Source: an uncultured Roseovarius sp.
GTDB lineage: Bacteria > Pseudomonadota > Alphaproteobacteria > Rhodobacterales > Rhodobacteraceae
Assembly (NCBI GenBank): GCA_934501475.1
Contig: CAKSUL010000036.1
Location: 1 to 18,935, forward strand
Reading direction: 5' to 3'
DNA length: 18,935 nt
Shown piece after piece: positions 1 through 8,398 of this stretch. The notes beneath the pieces are model-generated. The model ran no database searches. It was not told the DNA's origin and was given only the letters and a program-made list of their open reading frames with translations. Each line of letters opens with the position of its first letter. Position 1 is the stretch's first letter. Both the position numbers and the translations under genes were made by a program.

Positions 1-707
1 CCCTCGGTCATGCCAAGACGGGCCATGACATCGACCAGGCTTTCGGCGCTGACATCGATCACATGCTGCACGCCCATGTCACGCGCCAGTTTCAGGCGAT
101 AGGGATTGATGTCGGTGATCACCACCTTGCGCGCGCCCACCCTTTGCGCGACCAGCGCGCCCATGATCCCGATCGGACCGGCGCCAGTGACCAGCACATC
201 CTCACCCACCAGATCAAAGCTGAGCGCGGTATGCACGGCGTTGCCAAGCGGATCGAATATCGCGGCGATCTCATCGGGAATGTCGTCGGGAACCGGCACG
301 ACGTTGGACTCGGGGATGCAAAGATATTCGGCAAAGCTGCCGGGACGGTGCACGCCTACACCCTTGGTATTGCGGCATAATTGCCCACGCCCGGCGCGAC
401 AATTGCGACAGGTGCCGCAAACGATATGCCCTTCGCCGCTGACGCGCTGACCGATCCGGTATTTGACCGCCGCGGCCCCCATATCCGCGATCTCACCGAC
501 AAATTCATGCCCCACGACCATCGGCACCGGCACCACCTTGGCGCTGAATTCATCCCATTTCCAGATATGCACATCCGTGCCGCAAATGGCCGACTTCCTG
601 ACTTTGATCAGGACGTCATTCGGCCCCGGTTCGGGCACCGGGACATATTCCATCCACAGGCCCGGCTCGGGACGCGCCTTGACCAGGGCTTTCATCCGGT
701 TGTCCAT
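1..707 (-). CDS. tdh: L-threonine 3-dehydrogenase (3' part beyond window)
   Basis: Zinc- and NAD-dependent medium-chain dehydrogenase that oxidises L-threonine to 2-amino-3-ketobutyrate, the substrate of the Kbl enzyme encoded just upstream. Only the first 235 codons are in the window; the usual length is about 341-345 residues. Visible: catalytic-zinc ligands Cys42 in [10 protein letters not shown] and His67-Glu68 in VVGHEFVGE, four structural-zinc cysteines at 97, 100, 103 and 111, and the Rossmann motif GAGPIG at 175-180. The start at 707 ([10 protein letters not shown]) is preferred because a perfect GGAGGTGA lies 5 nt upstream of it; an internal ATG at 695 ([11 protein letters not shown]) is where many homologues begin but is far from that site. 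The start overlaps the kbl stop as TGATG, so the two are translationally coupled. Identification rests on close resemblance to E. coli Tdh from memory. Confidence 0.95.
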   Translation of the reverse strand, partial: MDNRMKALVKARPEPGLWMEYVPVPEPGPNDVLIKVRKSAICGTDVHIWKWDEFSAKVVPVPMVVGHEFVGEIADMGAAAVKYRIGQRVSGEGHIVCGTCRNCRAGRGQLCRNTKGVGVHRPGSFAEYLCIPESNVVPVPDDIPDEIAAIFDPLGNAVHTALSFDLVGEDVLVTGAGPIGIMGALVAQRVGARKVVITDINPYRLKLARDMGVQHVIDVSAESLVDVMARLGMTE

Positions 708-1900
708 CAGATCACCTCCAATTCACGGCCGACGGTCTCGAACGCGCCAATCGCCCGGTCCAGCATGTCGCGGGTCAGGGCCGCGCTCATCTGGGTGCGG
801 ATACGGTCCTGCCCCTGGGGCACCACGGGAAAACTGAAGGCGGTGACGTAAACACCGTGATCGTTCAGCCGCGCCGCCATCTGCTGCGCCAGTTTCGGAT
901 CGCGCAGCATGACGGGAATGATCGCATGCTCGCCCGGCAACAGCTCGAACCCGAGCGCAGTCATGCGGGCGCGGAAATGCGCGGCATTCTCCCAAAGCCG
1001 GGCACGCATGTCATCGCCGGCCTCAACCAGATCGAACATCGTGAGAGAGGCGGCGGCAATCACCGGCGCGAGCGTGTTGGAAAACAGATATGGGCGCGAA
1101 CGTTGCCGCAGCCAATCGACTACCTTGGCCGACGCGGTGGTATAGCCGCCCGACGCACCGCCCAATGCCTTGCCCAGCGTGCCGGTCAGGATGTCCACGC
1201 GCCCCATGACGCCGCAATGTTCAGGCGTGCCGCGCCCGGTGGCCCCGACGAATCCGGTGGCGTGGCAATCATCGACCATCACCATCGCGTCGTATTTTTC
1301 CGCCAGGTCACAGATCTGATCCAGCTTGGCGTAATAGCCATCCATCGAGAACACGCCATCAGTGGCAATCAGGCGATGGCGCGCCCCCTGCGAATCCTGC
1401 AGGCACCGCTCAAGATCGGCCATGTCGCTATTGGCATAGCGGTGGCGCTGCGCCTTGCACAGACGCACGCCGTCGATGATGCTGGCGTGGTTCAGCGCGT
1501 CACTGATGATCGCGTCCTCCGGGCCGAGAATCGTCTCGAACAAGCCGGTATTCGCATCAAAACAGCTGGGGTAAAGGATGCAGTCCTCCATCTCCAGAAA
1601 CGCGGCGATGCGCGCCTCAAGCGCCTTGTGCTCTTCTCCGGTACCACAGATAAAGCGGACAGACGCCATGCCAAAGCCATATGTCGCCAGCGCGCGTTGC
1701 GCCGCCTCGATGATCCGCGGATCATTCGCCAATCCAAGGTAGTTGTTGGCGCAAAGGTTGATCACGGTATCGCCGCTCTCCAACGTCACCTGCCCCGATT
1801 GCGGTGAGGTGATCACCCGCTCGACCTTGTAGAGGCCATCCTTGCGCAACCTCTCCAATCGCTCAGATATGTCAGCGTCAAATGTCTCGGATGCGCGCAT
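707..1900 (-). CDS. kbl: 2-amino-3-ketobutyrate CoA ligase (glycine C-acetyltransferase)
   Basis: PLP enzyme of the alpha-oxoamine synthase family. It cleaves 2-amino-3-ketobutyrate with CoA to glycine and acetyl-CoA, completing threonine catabolism started by Tdh. At 397 aa it matches E. coli Kbl (398 aa) over its whole length. The PLP lysine is Lys244 in [15 protein letters not shown]; other signature stretches are [11 protein letters not shown] (50-60), [12 protein letters not shown] (133-144) and [13 protein letters not shown] (207-219, with Cys where E. coli has Ser). An in-frame ATG at 1936 would add 12 residues, but the ATG at 1900 ([10 protein letters not shown]) has an AGAGGA site 8 nt upstream and gives the family length, so I chose it. 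tdh follows with a 1-nt overlap. The 163-bp gap before it probably carries the kbl-tdh promoter. Confidence 0.96.
   Translation of the reverse strand: MRASETFDADISERLERLRKDGLYKVERVITSPQSGQVTLESGDTVINLCANNYLGLANDPRIIEAAQRALATYGFGMASVRFICGTGEEHKALEARIAAFLEMEDCILYPSCFDANTGLFETILGPEDAIISDALNHASIIDGVRLCKAQRHRYANSDMADLERCLQDSQGARHRLIATDGVFSMDGYYAKLDQICDLAEKYDAMVMVDDCHATGFVGATGRGTPEHCGVMGRVDILTGTLGKALGGASGGYTTASAKVVDWLRQRSRPYLFSNTLAPVIAAASLTMFDLVEAGDDMRARLWENAAHFRARMTALGFELLPGEHAIIPVMLRDPKLAQQMAARLNDHGVYVTAFSFPVVPQGQDRIRTQMSAALTRDMLDRAIGAFETVGRELEVI
712..719 (-). promoter_or_regulatory. Strong ribosome binding site of tdh inside the kbl 3' end
   Basis: GGAGGTGA, a full match to the anti-Shine-Dalgarno sequence, lies within the last kbl codons. 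It fixes the tdh start at 707 rather than 695 and supports coupled translation across the TGATG junction. Confidence 0.8.
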
Positions 1901-2063
1901 GGGTCTGGTCCTCTCGTTTATCCTGTCCGATACCATGCCTCAGTCGTTTGGGATTTGCGACGGGCAATCTGCCACTGCCAGAGCAGACGACAATCCCCGC
2001 TACTGGCTGATCGTCCGCATGAGGGGCGAAAAACAGACACTAACATGGGAAAATCGCCCGTTA
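1901..2063. other. Intergenic region upstream of kbl
   Basis: 163 bp between the hydantoinase stop and the kbl start, the longest gap in the minus-strand block and the likeliest place for the kbl-tdh promoter. I see no convincing -35/-10 pair. The only dyad is GGGCGA (2024-2029) with TCGCCC (2054-2059), a weak 6-bp stem with a 24-nt loop and no T-run, just after the hydantoinase gene. Confidence 0.4.
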
Positions 2064-4064
2064 TTACACCGCAATACGTGGGCGCCCCGATGCTTCGACC
2101 GTGATTTCCGCCTCAAGGAAAACCTCACGCGACTCAGTCTGCGCCGTGCGCAGATCGCGCGCCGCCGTGAGGTGAATATCGACGGCGCCTGCGGCAACGG
2201 CCTCGTCACGGGCGCGCTTCTCCAGATCGGACTGCAATGCGCCAAGTGCGGCGTCGGCGGTGGTATAATCCTGTGGCCCGGTTTCGAAATGAACGCGAAA
2301 CACCCCTTCAGAGGGCGACGTGATCGTGCCGCTGCGCCGAATCGTGACACGGCCCACGACCGCACCGATCGCATTGGCGACACCGGCATGTTCAGGCAAC
2401 ACCATTCGACAGCCCAACCGCGCCCCGACCGCCGGATAATAGGCGCCGGCCGACGCCCCCAGCCCGACCACCGGCACGTTCAGCCCGGCATCCATGCGCA
2501 GTAATCCACGATGCCTATCCAGACCGCGCTCCAGCAGAATATGGCGCGCCAGATGATCCGGCGTCGATCCGAAATCGGACTCTTCTTCAGCAAAAGCAGT
2601 CTCTAACAAGGCAATACTCGTCTGATATGTCAGCCGATCGATGATCATCTGCGCCATGGCATGCGGCGTTTCCGCCAGGGCATTGCCCGATCCGGTGCGC
2701 TTGCGCGCCATCAATTCCATTGCCTTGGTCGCGGCCTCACCGTCCCAGGCCGCGACCCGGCCAAGCGCGTGGCTGGCATCCGACGGCGTGATCCCCGACA
2801 CTTGGACAAGCCCGCGCGTGACCAGTCGGCGCAGTGACTGACTGTCGATGCGGGTTTTCAGGATTGCGCCAACGGGATGAACGTCGTCTCCGATTCGCTC
2901 CAGCATCTCGGTATCACGCCCGGCCAGACCTGCCGCATCCAGGCCCGGCACAATGCGCACGAACATGCCGTCGAACTCACCCGGAACGGTGTTGCGCAAT
3001 TGCGTATCCAGAACCCTGTGCACCAGATCGGGCGCGGCAGAAGCAATCAGGCTGACCGGCAGAACGCGGCGCGGCCCCAATGTGACACCGCCGATCAGAC
3101 CCTCATCCACCACATGCACTTCGCTGTCGCCACCCAGGCCGGTGGTGCGCATCGCCACCGCCTCCACCATCGTGCGCCAGGGGCCAACCTGGGCGCCAGC
3201 CGGGTCAATCGCCGGTTTCCCGCCGCGCAAAACCGCGACATCAGTGGTGGTGCCGCCAATGTCCGACACAATCGCGCTGTCTTCGCCCGTCAGCCACCGC
3301 GCGCCAACGATTGACGCCGCCGGCCCGCTCAGAATCGTCTCTATCGGGCGTTCTCGTGCCTGATCCGCGCTGATCAGCGCCCCATCGCCCCGCACAACCA
3401 TCAGCGGCGCATGCACACCCAATTGCTTCAGCTTGCCCTCGGCCTCGTCGATAAGACGGGCGATCATCGCGATCAGCCGTGCGTTCAGCAACGCGGTCAG
3501 GGCGCGCTTCGGTCCGTTCAGCTTTGCCGACAGATGATGCGAACAGGATACCGGCCGGCCGGTCATTTCGCGGATCATCTCGGCGACGGCAAGCTCATGT
3601 TCAGGGTTACGCGTGGCAAATTGCGCGGCAACTGCAAAGGCTGAAATGCCATGATCCTCGGCCAGCCAGGCCGCCAGCGCATCGCGATCCAGCGGAACCG
3701 CCTGACTGCCCGCGTGATTATGCCCCCCCGCAAGAACCAGCGCAGGATCATCCCCCAACGCCGCGCGCAATCCGTGCGCATCCAGATCCCGGTCGCGAAA
3801 GCCGATATAGATCAGCCCCGCACGCCCGCCCTGCCCCTCGACCAGCGCATTGGTGGCCAATGTGGTGGACAGCGACGCCAGCGCAACCTCCTCGGGTCCG
3901 ACGCCACTTTGCGCCAGCACGGCGGCGACCGCTTCACCGATTCCGATGGCAAGGTCATGACGCGTGGTCAGCGCCTTGGCGCTGGCGATCACGTCGCGTT
4001 CATCCCGGAGCAGCACGGCGTCCGTATATGTGCCGCCCGTATCCACCCCCAGCAATAGCGCCAT
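2064..4064 (-). CDS. HyuA-type hydantoinase/oxoprolinase family protein
   Basis: 666-aa protein of the ATP-dependent N-methylhydantoinase A / 5-oxoprolinase family, which open cyclic imides or amides using ATP. Seen: the N-terminal actin-fold phosphate motif DTGGTYTD (8-15), the second phosphate motif DIGGTTTD (268-275), MVVRGDG (222-228), LSGPAAS (245-251), and a glycine-rich GLGASAGAYYP stretch in the C-terminal third. The length suits a single HyuA subunit (about 650-700 aa), not a full 5-oxoprolinase (about 1200 aa). The start at 4064 has AAAGGG about 9 nt upstream. The usual HyuB partner is not adjacent: queG ends 50 bp upstream and kbl follows downstream. The substrate cannot be told from sequence. 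Family confidence is high, function low. Confidence 0.85.
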   Translation of the reverse strand: MALLLGVDTGGTYTDAVLLRDERDVIASAKALTTRHDLAIGIGEAVAAVLAQSGVGPEEVALASLSTTLATNALVEGQGGRAGLIYIGFRDRDLDAHGLRAALGDDPALVLAGGHNHAGSQAVPLDRDALAAWLAEDHGISAFAVAAQFATRNPEHELAVAEMIREMTGRPVSCSHHLSAKLNGPKRALTALLNARLIAMIARLIDEAEGKLKQLGVHAPLMVVRGDGALISADQARERPIETILSGPAASIVGARWLTGEDSAIVSDIGGTTTDVAVLRGGKPAIDPAGAQVGPWRTMVEAVAMRTTGLGGDSEVHVVDEGLIGGVTLGPRRVLPVSLIASAAPDLVHRVLDTQLRNTVPGEFDGMFVRIVPGLDAAGLAGRDTEMLERIGDDVHPVGAILKTRIDSQSLRRLVTRGLVQVSGITPSDASHALGRVAAWDGEAATKAMELMARKRTGSGNALAETPHAMAQMIIDRLTYQTSIALLETAFAEEESDFGSTPDHLARHILLERGLDRHRGLLRMDAGLNVPVVGLGASAGAYYPAVGARLGCRMVLPEHAGVANAIGAVVGRVTIRRSGTITSPSEGVFRVHFETGPQDYTTADAALGALQSDLEKRARDEAVAAGAVDIHLTAARDLRTAQTESREVFLEAEITVEASGRPRIAV

Positions 4065-4114
4065 GATCCAGCCCTTTCATCCATTGTTGAAAGTGGTTTA
4101 GCGGGTTTGCCGCG

Positions 4115-5170
4115 CTATTCCAGTCTGTTTGCGTCAGATTTGAGACGTTCACACGCCCATTGCGCCGCCTCGGCCACGGTCGGGTCCGCATCCTGCGTCA
4201 GCGTCGCGGCCACGCCAGCCAGCGAGGCATCACCGGAATTGCCGATGGCATAAAGCACATTGCGCACGAACCGGTCACGCCCGATCCGCTTGATCGGCGA
4301 TCCTGAAAACATGGCGCGAAACCCGGCATCATCCAGCACCGCAAGATCGGCCAGCCTGGGCGCCAGCAGATCGTCACGCGCATGATAGCGCAGCTCGCGC
4401 GCCTCCTGGGCAAACTTGTTCCAGGGACAGGCGGCCAGACAATCGTCGCAGCCATAGATGCGGTTGCCCATAAGGGCGCGCAATTCAGGGTCGATCGGGC
4501 CCTTGTGCTCGATCGTGAGATAGGAAATGCAGCGCCGCGCATCCAGTTGATAGGGCGCGGGAAAGGCATCGGTCGGACAGGCGTCGAGACAGGCGCGGCA
4601 ACTGCCGCAATGATCTATTTCAGGCGTATCAGTGTCTAATTCAAGCGTCGTAAAGATCGAGCCGATGAAAAACCAACTGCCCAGATCACGACTGACCAGA
4701 TTGGTATGCTTGCCCTGCCACCCCAGCCCGGCCGCCATGCCCAGCGGCTTTTCCGGCACCGGGGCGGTATCGACAAACACCTTGACCTGCGCCTGCGCAC
4801 CGGCCTCGGCAATCAGCCATCGCGCCAGCCGTTTCAGCCGCTTCTTGACCAGATCGTGATAATCCCGATTGCGGGCATAAACCGAGATCGTCGCCACGTC
4901 GCCCTGATCCAGAGTGGCGCGCGGATCCTCCTGCGGGGTATAACTCTCGCCCAGCATGATCACCGAGCGCGCCTCGGGCCACAGCGCCGCCGGATTGCCC
5001 CGCCAATGCGCGCGCTCGGCCATCCAGCCCATCTGCCCGTGACGGCCCTTGTCCAGAAAACTCTCCAGCCGCGGCGGCACCTGGGGCACATCCCAGGGCC
5101 GACAGATCCGCATCAGATCGAACCCCTCTTCATGGGCCTGATCCATCAGACGTTGCTTCAACGCTTCCAT
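4115..5170 (-). CDS. queG: Epoxyqueuosine reductase
   Basis: Cobalamin- and iron-sulfur-dependent enzyme that reduces epoxyqueuosine to queuosine at the wobble base of tRNAs with GUN anticodons, the last step of queuosine synthesis in the cytoplasm. 351 aa, normal for QueG. Two ferredoxin-like 4Fe-4S motifs are clear: Cys188, 191, 194, 198 ([12 protein letters not shown]) and Cys241, 244, 248 ([10 protein letters not shown]), with Cys214 in [14 protein letters not shown]. The catalytic-Asp stretch VDTAPVPEK (Asp134) and [10 protein letters not shown] (148-157) are present, and a HEAT-like tail follows. It lies between fzlA and the hydantoinase gene on the same strand. Its 5' leader is the repeat-like element at 5171-5252, so its Shine-Dalgarno (AAGAAG) comes from the edge of that element. 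Confidence 0.95.
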   Translation of the reverse strand: MEALKQRLMDQAHEEGFDLMRICRPWDVPQVPPRLESFLDKGRHGQMGWMAERAHWRGNPAALWPEARSVIMLGESYTPQEDPRATLDQGDVATISVYARNRDYHDLVKKRLKRLARWLIAEAGAQAQVKVFVDTAPVPEKPLGMAAGLGWQGKHTNLVSRDLGSWFFIGSIFTTLELDTDTPEIDHCGSCRACLDACPTDAFPAPYQLDARRCISYLTIEHKGPIDPELRALMGNRIYGCDDCLAACPWNKFAQEARELRYHARDDLLAPRLADLAVLDDAGFRAMFSGSPIKRIGRDRFVRNVLYAIGNSGDASLAGVAATLTQDADPTVAEAAQWACERLKSDANRLE

Positions 5171-5252
5171 GCTTCTTCTTGCCCTAAATATCCCGGGGGG
5201 AGCGATGAAAATTCAACGAATTTTCGTCGCGGGGGGCTGGCCCCCCCTCTTT
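5171..5252. repeat. REP-like double-hairpin intergenic element
   Basis: The whole 82-bp gap between fzlA and queG is structured. It holds TTCTTGCCCTAAATA next to the queG start, CCCGGGGGG, a 13-bp inverted repeat (5202-5214 with 5218-5230, 3-nt loop, one G-T pair), and a six-pair G/C hairpin (5231-5236 with 5241-5246, loop CTGG). Read on the plus strand the G/C hairpin is followed by TCTTTT, resembling an intrinsic terminator, although no plus-strand gene lies upstream. I recall similar 'CTTGCCC-AAATA ... GGGGG' units between many genes in Rhodobacteraceae genomes, which suggests a dispersed repeat; there is no second copy in this window. Confidence 0.6.
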
Positions 5253-5918
5253 TCAGAAATCGAGATTGGCATAATGCGCGGGCGGCGGAAATCCCGAGAC
5301 CTGATCGGCCAGTATGTTGCGGAACGCGGGGCGGGACTTGATCTTGGCATACCAGTCCTTGACGGTATCGCTGCGGTGCCAATCCACATCCGAGATGTAA
5401 TCCAGCGCACTCAGATGCGCGGCGGCAGCAAAATCGGCCAGCGTCATCACATCCCCCGCCAGCCAGCGGCGATGATCCAGCAGCCAGGCCATGTAATCCA
5501 GGTGATACTTGATCGCCCGCGCCCCGGATTTCACGTTGCCGCTATCGGGAAAGCCGCGCCCCATCACCTTCTTGTTGACCCGCTCATATAGCAGTTTCGA
5601 GGTCACCTCATTGTGGAACTTGTCGTCAAACCAGCTGACCAGCCGGCGCACCTCATAGCGGGATTCGGTGCCGCGCGGCATCAGCGGCGGTTCGGGGTAT
5701 TTTTCCTCCAGATATTCGCAGATTGCCGCGCTTTCGGACATTGTCTTGCCGTCGATGCGCAGCACCGGCACCTTGCCAGCCGGGTTGCGGCGCAGGAATT
5801 CCTGGGACTGCTCCCAATAGCGTTCCTCGATCAACTCGACTTCGATTTTCTTCTCGGCGAGGCTTAGGCGGACCTTGCGGCAGAACGGGGAAAGGGGAAC
5901 ATGATAGAGCTTGGCCAT
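5253..5918 (-). CDS. fzlA: FtsZ-binding GST-fold protein FzlA
   Basis: 221-aa protein with a glutathione S-transferase fold. Its length and conserved stretches match the alphaproteobacterial FzlA, which binds FtsZ filaments and promotes constriction at the division site rather than acting as a detoxifying enzyme. Seen: YHVPLSPFCRKVRLSLAEKK at the N-terminus, Trp35 in the ERYWEQ loop (a nearby Trp is needed for FtsZ binding in Caulobacter, from memory), the cis-proline GKVPVL (49-54), SESAAICEYLEEKYPEPPL, and the conserved tail PPAHYANLDF. An in-frame TTG at 5954 would add 12 residues, but the ATG at 5918 starts exactly where homologues do, with AGGTG upstream. It lies 57 bp downstream of mtgA, a septal-wall enzyme, which fits a division role. 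A generic GST is the alternative. Confidence 0.85.
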   Translation of the reverse strand: MAKLYHVPLSPFCRKVRLSLAEKKIEVELIEERYWEQSQEFLRRNPAGKVPVLRIDGKTMSESAAICEYLEEKYPEPPLMPRGTESRYEVRRLVSWFDDKFHNEVTSKLLYERVNKKVMGRGFPDSGNVKSGARAIKYHLDYMAWLLDHRRWLAGDVMTLADFAAAAHLSALDYISDVDWHRSDTVKDWYAKIKSRPAFRNILADQVSGFPPPAHYANLDF

Positions 5919-5975
5919 AGCGCGCGAACACCTGATGAATATGCCGTCCTTCAATGCCTGTTCGGGCGGGGATTT

Positions 5976-6704
5976 TCAATCCTCGAAACACCGCGCACGC
6001 CCGTCACGGCGAATGGTGGCCGCCCCGTCCATGATCGCGGCGGCACGTTTGCGCACCCAGGCACTGGGTTTGCTGGCTGATCGCCCCTTGGGATCGGGCA
6101 GCAACGCGGCCAGGCGCGCGGCCTGCGCGGCGCTCAACTCGGCGGCAGTGACGCCAAAATAATGATCGGCCGCAGCACCGACGCCGAACACGCCTTCGTC
6201 GAATTCGGCGATATTCAGATAAACCTCAAGAATGCGCCGCTTGGACCAGAACCCCTCAATCACCGGTGTCATCGCCGCCTCCAGCGCCTTGCGCAACCAG
6301 CTACGCCCGTGCCAGAGATAGACGTTCTTGACCGTCTGCTGGCTGAGGGTCGACGCGCCGCCACTGCGGCCCTTTTCGATCACGATGCGAATCGCCCCCA
6401 TGTCAAAGCCCCAGTGATTGCAGAAATTGGCATCCTCGGCGGCAACGACGGCGCGCGCCATGACCGGCGCAATCTGGTCCATCGGCACCCATTGATGGGC
6501 GATCCCGTCCAGCCGGCGCGCCTCTTGTTTCATGTAAAGCGTCCGGCCCGGATCCACATAGCGATGCGTCAGCACCACGGCAAACAGCACCCCGACCGAG
6601 ATCAGCGTGAACCACAGCACCCATTGGCGCAGCCACACCCAACCCCGCAGCACCGACAGGGGGCGGGCGTCCTTCTTGCTGCGTCTGGTGGGTTTTTCGG
6701 CCAT
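5976..6704 (-). CDS. mtgA: Monofunctional biosynthetic peptidoglycan transglycosylase
   Basis: GT51-family enzyme that polymerises lipid II into glycan strands at the periplasmic face of the inner membrane. 242 aa. A cationic N-terminal tail (RRSKKDAR) and one membrane segment (about residues 23-46) anchor it. The catalytic motif AAEDANFCNHWGFD contains Glu90. Further motifs are GGASTLSQQTVKN (115-127), WLRKALEA and the second catalytic Glu150 before SKRRILEVYLN (154-164). No transpeptidase domain follows, so it is the monofunctional type. The gene starts 9 bp after the stop of the saccharopine-dehydrogenase-like gene and precedes fzlA. Confidence 0.95.
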   Translation of the reverse strand: MAEKPTRRSKKDARPLSVLRGWVWLRQWVLWFTLISVGVLFAVVLTHRYVDPGRTLYMKQEARRLDGIAHQWVPMDQIAPVMARAVVAAEDANFCNHWGFDMGAIRIVIEKGRSGGASTLSQQTVKNVYLWHGRSWLRKALEAAMTPVIEGFWSKRRILEVYLNIAEFDEGVFGVGAAADHYFGVTAAELSAAQAARLAALLPDPKGRSASKPSAWVRKRAAAIMDGAATIRRDGRARCFED

Positions 6705-6713
6705 GTCGTCGCG

Positions 6714-7772
6714 CTAGAGGTCGCGCAGCGCGGTGTCGAAATCTGCCCGCGCGCGCGCCCACACGCCCTGGTCCAGCGCGCCCAGACCACCCAGAGCGGG
6801 CAGCAACTGATCGGCGAAATCCCGTGAGGCCTCGACCGGCAGCAGCGACGGCAGGTTGTCGATCGCCATCACGTCCAGCACCGGGTCTTGGGCCACCCGT
6901 CGCGCGGGCGCGTTCCAGTCGGTGGCGCGGTCATAGACCGGCACCGGATTGTAATCGCTGTCGGGATCGCAGGCGATATCACCGATCACCGAGAGTTGGC
7001 GCGCCGCAGCAAGGGCCGATTGCGGAACGAGGATCGGCGTGCCGGGGCGCGCGTAGACGCAGTTCAGGAATATGTCATGGCGCAGGATTTCGGGAAACGG
7101 GCCGCCGCTGGCGGTTTCGGCCATGTCCCAGCAACTGGGCGCGATTTCCATCGCGCGACACAGATCCGCCGCCCCGGTGCCGACCCGGCCCAGCGCGCCG
7201 ACGATGATGACGCTGGGGCGGTCATCATTCAGATCCTGCGCCAGATCGGCCAACAGCGCCTCTTTGCCGGGATAGGCGGCAATCGGCGGGCAGATGCCGC
7301 CGCCGACCTGCGCGGCGTAGCTTTTCAATGCCATCGCCGCCCCGGCATAGCCCGCCCAATAACCAAAGGCGGCCACGCGGCGGCCATTCTCATCCACCAG
7401 ATATTCCAGATCATAGAGCACACCACCCCCGGCGCGAAACCGCCTGAGCAGGGCGCGCCCGGAATGCTGCCCCTTGTAGGCATGGCCGAACATGATGTGA
7501 CGGTGGCGCAGGGGCGTGGCGTCATCCGTCAGTTCCTTGAGGCCCAGGATGATCGCGTCCGCTGGCGCTTCGGGCCAGGAATGCGCGGCGGCGATCTCAC
7601 AGCCGACGGCGCGGTAGCCGTCGATCGCGATTGCGCGCGCGGGGCTGTCCTCGATCGTGATCCTGACTCCATCGGCCAGCAACCTGGCCGCGCCCTCGGG
7701 GGTCAGGCCGACGCGTTGCTCATTGGCGCGCTGTTCGGCGCGCACCCACAGATGCACCGGCCCATCGCTCAC
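6714..7772 (-). CDS. Saccharopine dehydrogenase-like NAD(P)-dependent opine dehydrogenase
   Basis: 352-aa protein of the alanine dehydrogenase / saccharopine dehydrogenase superfamily, most like lysine-forming saccharopine dehydrogenase (yeast Lys1). Seen: N-terminal RAEQRANEQRVGLTPEG, the catalytic lysine in GLKEL (Lys79) and histidine in HIMFGHAYKGQ (His97), matching yeast Lys77 and His96, and a nucleotide-binding stretch IIVGALGRVGTGA. It starts with GTG at 7772, overlapping the upstream GST stop as GTGA, so it is translationally coupled to it. Bacteria of this group make lysine through diaminopimelate, so a biosynthetic role is unlikely; lysine degradation or a different opine-like substrate is possible. 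Family is confident, substrate inferred. Confidence 0.8.
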   Translation of the reverse strand: MSDGPVHLWVRAEQRANEQRVGLTPEGAARLLADGVRITIEDSPARAIAIDGYRAVGCEIAAAHSWPEAPADAIILGLKELTDDATPLRHRHIMFGHAYKGQHSGRALLRRFRAGGGVLYDLEYLVDENGRRVAAFGYWAGYAGAAMALKSYAAQVGGGICPPIAAYPGKEALLADLAQDLNDDRPSVIIVGALGRVGTGAADLCRAMEIAPSCWDMAETASGGPFPEILRHDIFLNCVYARPGTPILVPQSALAAARQLSVIGDIACDPDSDYNPVPVYDRATDWNAPARRVAQDPVLDVMAIDNLPSLLPVEASRDFADQLLPALGGLGALDQGVWARARADFDTALRDL

Positions 7773-8383
7773 AGCAGGCCCGCCTTGCGCGCCGCCTGCA
7801 CCGAGGGGCGCGCCTCCATCGCGGCGCGAAACGCGACGATCCGGGGAAAGGCCGAGACATCGACACCGTCACCCTCCAGCCATGAGCAGACGACAAAGAG
7901 GTAGAAATCGGCGATGCAGGGCCGCGCGCCCATCACGAACGGGCCGGTCAGGCAATCCCCGTCGATATGGCGGGCGCTGTCGGTCATGTTCTGCGCGACC
8001 TTCGCCTTCATGTCGGCATGGCTGGCGGGCTGATCGGCCCATCGGTAGGCGCGCGTATTGTGCGCGTGGTTCACATGCATGGTGCTGGCCAGGTAATACA
8101 TCACCGCCCGCACCCGCGCCGCATCCTCGGGCGCGGCGGGCATCAGATCCGCCTCCGGGGCGATGGCGGCGATATACTCCAGAATGGCGCCGGTTTCCGT
8201 CAGAATGCCGGTATCGGTCTGCAACGCGGGCACGCGGCCCTTGGGGTTGATGCGGTGATAATCCGGCCTGGTCTGTTCGCCAGCCGCGAAATCCAGCTTG
8301 TGCAGATCATGCGCCAGCCCGGCCTCATTCAGCGCGATGGCCACCGCAACCGAGATCGTTCTCGGTGCATAATAGAGTTTCAT
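7769..8383 (-). CDS. Glutathione S-transferase family protein
   Basis: 204-aa two-domain GST: an N-terminal thioredoxin-like domain with MKLYYAPRTISVAVAIAL (the beta-class active-site position is APRTIS), the cis-proline GRVPAL, TETGAILEYIA, then a helical domain with GARPCIADFYLFV. It may conjugate or reduce small molecules with glutathione; the substrate is unknown. Three consecutive ATG codons (8389, 8386, 8383) could start it. AAAGGA at 8391-8396 is 7 nt from the third but only 1 nt from the first, so 8383 is chosen. It begins 15 bp after the histidine-phosphatase stop and ends in a GTGA overlap with the saccharopine-dehydrogenase-like gene, placing it in the middle of a three-gene unit. 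Confidence 0.85.
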   Translation of the reverse strand: MKLYYAPRTISVAVAIALNEAGLAHDLHKLDFAAGEQTRPDYHRINPKGRVPALQTDTGILTETGAILEYIAAIAPEADLMPAAPEDAARVRAVMYYLASTMHVNHAHNTRAYRWADQPASHADMKAKVAQNMTDSARHIDGDCLTGPFVMGARPCIADFYLFVVCSWLEGDGVDVSAFPRIVAFRAAMEARPSVQAARKAGLL

Positions 8384-8390
8384 CATCATG

Positions 8391-8396
8391 TCCTTT
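8391..8396 (-). promoter_or_regulatory. Ribosome binding site deciding among three tandem ATG codons
   Basis: AAAGGA precedes ATGATGATG. Spacing (1, 4 or 7 nt) favours the third ATG as the start of the GST gene. Confidence 0.65.
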
Positions 8397-8398
8397 CT

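Noticed and set aside
857..1807. 316-codon plus-strand open frame antisense to kbl
   Set aside because: Kbl is full length and near-identical in layout to E. coli Kbl; the antisense frame is a GC shadow.
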